Positions 61,890 to 64,000 of a stretch of DNA of 64,000 bases are shown here, one piece after another. Positions within the stretch are counted from its first letter, which is position 1, and each line of letters starts with the position of its first letter. The translations under genes and the position numbers were made by a program. The stretch comes from Ulvibacterium sp965228935 (GTDB lineage Bacteria > Bacteroidota > Bacteroidia > Flavobacteriales > Flavobacteriaceae). A model generated the notes under the pieces. It saw nothing but the letters and a program-made list of their open reading frames with translations, had not been told where the DNA came from and made no database searches. The stretch is taken from contig NZ_OZ245846.1 in NCBI RefSeq assembly GCF_965228935.1, positions 1,116,001 through 1,180,000 of the forward strand, given 5' to 3'.

Positions 61890-62312
61890 CTAGTCATGTT
61901 CCACGTGGAACAATTTCATTTTCTCTTCTTCCTTAGCCCGCATCTCCCTCAAATCTCCCTCCGACTTGTCATCATAGCCCAATAAGTGCAACACTCCATG
62001 AGCCATCACCCGTTGGAGTTCATCAAGAAGTTTGCAATCAAAAATATCAGAATTTTCCTTCAATCTTTCAATAGAAATAAAAACATCCCCAGATACCACA
62101 CCATCATCGGAATAATCAAAAGTAATCACATCGGTCAAAGTATCATGTCCCAAAAACTTCTGATTAATCTCCAATAAAAAAGTATCGTCACAAAATACAA
62201 AGGAAAGCTCCCCTACTTCATTATCCTCGGAATTTATGATATGTCTCACCCACTCAACATACCTATCCTCATCCCTAAGCTCAAAGTCTGTCTCAAAGTG
62301 AAAATCAATCAT
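61890..62312 (-). CDS. ybeY: Endoribonuclease YbeY (rRNA maturation)
   Basis: 140 residues with the zinc motif HGVLHLLGYDD: His105 and His109 are present, but the third ligand position (115) is Asp, where E. coli has His. It also has SFVFCDDTFLLEINQKFLGHD and LTDVITFDYSD. It processes 16S rRNA ends and takes part in ribosome quality control. Its last codons (FHVEHD) are written by the parS palindrome. It overlaps the DUF4175 gene by 8 bases. Confidence 0.93.
   Translation of the reverse strand: MIDFHFETDFELRDEDRYVEWVRHIINSEDNEVGELSFVFCDDTFLLEINQKFLGHDTLTDVITFDYSDDGVVSGDVFISIERLKENSDIFDCKLLDELQRVMAHGVLHLLGYDDKSEGDLREMRAKEEEKMKLFHVEHD
61897..61912. promoter_or_regulatory. parS centromere site (2)
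   Basis: TGTTCCACGTGGAACA again, perfect over 16 bp, inside the 3' end of ybeY and 10 bases upstream of the mnmG start. Identical to the site at 59994, 1.9 kb away. Confidence 0.92.
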
Positions 62313-64000
62313 CGCTTTTAAAATACTCCTTCACCCTGTTCTGAAAATTGCGGCGCAAAGGTAAGGCCTGGCGATTTAATATCTCTATATCATTGTTATA
62401 ATTCTCAGGTAAAACCGGCTTCGCAAGTATCGGGTTCTGAAACCTCTCCTTATTAAGGTTACTCTCCCGTTCTTCCTTCTTTCCCTGTTTTAGTGCCGCA
62501 TTTTCCAATTTCAACAATTCGTATTCCAGCATATTTGCCTTATCTATGGTACGTTGCGTAATTCCGTTCCTTAAAAGGTCGTTCTCAAAATCCTCCATTT
62601 GCTTCAATAGCTTCTCGCCCAGCTTCCGATCATTGTTGTTAATCATGTTCTCCAATTGCTTTTCCAGTTGCTCTCTTAAAAGCTGCTGCTCCTTATAGAT
62701 TTCATAAATCTCCTTTAGTTCCTCTTCTCCTAATACACCCTCCTGTTCTCCGTTACCTTCGCCGGTACTGTTTCCATCACCGTCCTTCCCCTTTCCTTTG
62801 TCGGAGTTCTGAGTGGAGGTACCCGATTCCCCATTAGATCCAGATTTCCCTTCCTGCCCACCTTCTTCTCCTTCTCCCTGTTCTTTGCTCTCTCCACTTT
62901 GCCCTTGGCCTTCTCCCTGTTGCGGTTGACCCTGACCCGATTTTCCCATTCCCTTCATTTTCTCCTTCAACTCACCTTGTCCCTTGATAATATCCGGCAA
63001 CTGAAAATCACTCCCTTGTCCGGAACCTGAGCCGGACATCATACTTTCTTGCATGTTATCCAACAACCTCGCCAAAAAGTCTGCCAAACCATTAGAGGCA
63101 TTTAACACGTACTTCTGATAGGAAATCCCCTGATAAATCTGATTCTCCGAAATGCTTTCCAAAGATCTGTCCATATTATAGTATACCTCGGTAATCTGCT
63201 CATTAACAAACTCCGAAAGTTCGGCACGTCTTAGGGAAAGTGCAAACAAGCTATCATCTACATGTTCAAACAAATTCCGTAGTTCCCGTTGATGTCTAAC
63301 CGTTTCCCCAAATTGTGCAATTTCTACTTCGGACTCCTCCAAAGCATCATGCAAGCTCTCTTGCTTAAATGAAAAAGTCACCAGATTATCCAGAATCTGC
63401 CGTAACATTTCTGCATCTTCCGTGATGGTAGAACCACTAGCTCCCGACGCCGATTGCTCCATTGCCTCGCTCATTTCCCGCAATTTACGGGCAGCGGATT
63501 TTTGCTTCTGCTTAGCACTATTTGCCCTTTGCTCCTTTGCCGCCGGGTCTGACGGATTGCTCTCATCCCCCAATTTCTTTAATCCCTCCAGGGCATCCTT
63601 CTGATCCTGTTTGATGGACTCCTCGTTTTCTTGGTTAAAATTAAGCGTCATAGGCTTCTTTAAATCTCCGTTGTCCTTGTTAAGGTCGTCCATTTCTTGC
63701 GCCAACTTCTCAAACTCCTTGTTCAACTTTTGCTGTTCCCTCACGGAGAACTCTTGGTTAATTTCCAATTTACTTAATGAGTCCTGCTCCTTGGCCAACT
63801 TTTCCAAATCCTTTGCCAATTGCCTGATCTTTTCAGCAACATAATATCGTTTTGTTAGTTCCAACAACTGTTCTAGGTTACGCTCACTGTTCCGCTGTTT
63901 CTTGCCCAACTGCTCTAACCGTTTGGTTAATTCCTCTTTTTTGATTTTGTCCGAGATCTTCGAAAGCTCTTCCAATAGTTTCTCGTTTCTTTTGGCCTCC
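62305..64000 (-). CDS. DUF4175-like coiled-coil protein (N-terminus outside window)
   Basis: The frame is open through base 64000, so the start lies beyond the window; about 564 codons are visible. Extended charged coiled coils (EELTKRLEQLGKKQRN, KEFEKLAQEMDDLNK), a low-complexity Gly/Gln/Glu/Ser stretch (about 62750-62950), and a further helical C-terminus. The family I know as DUF4175 carries two N-terminal membrane helices, which would lie outside. Function unknown. Overlaps ybeY by 8 bases. Confidence 0.8.
   Translation of the reverse strand, partial: EAKRNEKLLEELSKISDKIKKEELTKRLEQLGKKQRNSERNLEQLLELTKRYYVAEKIRQLAKDLEKLAKEQDSLSKLEINQEFSVREQQKLNKEFEKLAQEMDDLNKDNGDLKKPMTLNFNQENEESIKQDQKDALEGLKKLGDESNPSDPAAKEQRANSAKQKQKSAARKLREMSEAMEQSASGASGSTITEDAEMLRQILDNLVTFSFKQESLHDALEESEVEIAQFGETVRHQRELRNLFEHVDDSLFALSLRRAELSEFVNEQITEVYYNMDRSLESISENQIYQGISYQKYVLNASNGLADFLARLLDNMQESMMSGSGSGQGSDFQLPDIIKGQGELKEKMKGMGKSGQGQPQQGEGQGQSGESKEQGEGEEGGQEGKSGSNGESGTSTQNSDKGKGKDGDGNSTGEGNGEQEGVLGEEELKEIYEIYKEQQLLREQLEKQLENMINNNDRKLGEKLLKQMEDFENDLLRNGITQRTIDKANMLEYELLKLENAALKQGKKEERESNLNKERFQNPILAKPVLPENYNNDIEILNRQALPLRRNFQNRVKEYFKSDD

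Noticed and set aside
62750..62950. Low-complexity Gly/Gln/Glu stretch as a DNA repeat element
   Set aside because: It is in-frame coding sequence of the DUF4175-like protein with no repeated DNA unit of fixed length.

Overview
This window reads as chromosome from a marine flavobacterium (Bacteroidota, Flavobacteriaceae). The evidence is family content and regulatory style: DUF5687 ABC permease, DUF4254, DUF6427, DUF6341, DUF4837, DUF4175 and PorE-like proteins; -7 elements of the type TAnnTTTG; poor Shine-Dalgarno sequences; and frequent ATGA or TAATG overlaps. No tRNA, rRNA, CRISPR array, prophage or intact insertion sequence was seen. Family names, including DUF numbers, are recalled and were not checked by a search.

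Layout. 1-9.9 kb holds the end of a propeller/Y_Y_Y/AraC regulator, two small exported proteins, an ABC exporter pair, a PaaE-like reductase, a patatin-like hydrolase, and a stress group (thioredoxin, CbpA-like DnaJ, HtrA protease). 10.2-14.7 kb is an arsenosugar-type cluster: DUF2064 transferase, AhpD-like protein, radical SAM ArsS, methyltransferase ArsM and a TetR regulator, with a perfect 9-bp inverted repeat between arsM and tetR. 14.7-18.9 kb is core genome: a family 9 glycosyltransferase, DUF4254, DUF6427, DUF6341 and purD.

19-43.6 kb is one large surface-polysaccharide locus, visibly AT-richer, transcribed almost entirely on the minus strand. It contains a Wzz-like protein, a complete CMP-pseudaminic acid pathway (PseB, C, F, G, I) in which a formyltransferase takes the place of the acetyltransferase PseH, a DUF4956/CotH-beta-helix/VTC/metallophosphoesterase module, a Wzx flippase, a KpsC/S-like transferase, a Wzy and two O-antigen-ligase-like proteins, a GT4, an epimerase, an initiating sugar-phosphate transferase and a UDP-glucuronate decarboxylase. 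Between wzz and pseB lie eroded pieces of rmlB and rmlD, so this locus once encoded dTDP-rhamnose synthesis and has been remodelled.

43.6-64 kb returns to conserved genes: a DUF6909-like protein, GH3, an M23 peptidase, tatA, a PorE-like OmpA protein, a tandem pair of paralogous 56-residue membrane proteins, DUF4837, a LysM transglycosylase, pgk, holB, a DoxX-like protein, an OmpH-like lipoprotein, a methyltransferase, mnmG, ybeY and a partial DUF4175 gene. Two perfect 16-bp parS palindromes bracket mnmG, which suggests that the right end of the window is near the replication origin.

The strongest leads for new biology are the CotH/VTC/DUF4956 module inside the polysaccharide locus, the formyl-type nonulosonic acid pathway with a possible KpsC/S-like transferase, and the tandem 56-residue proteins.
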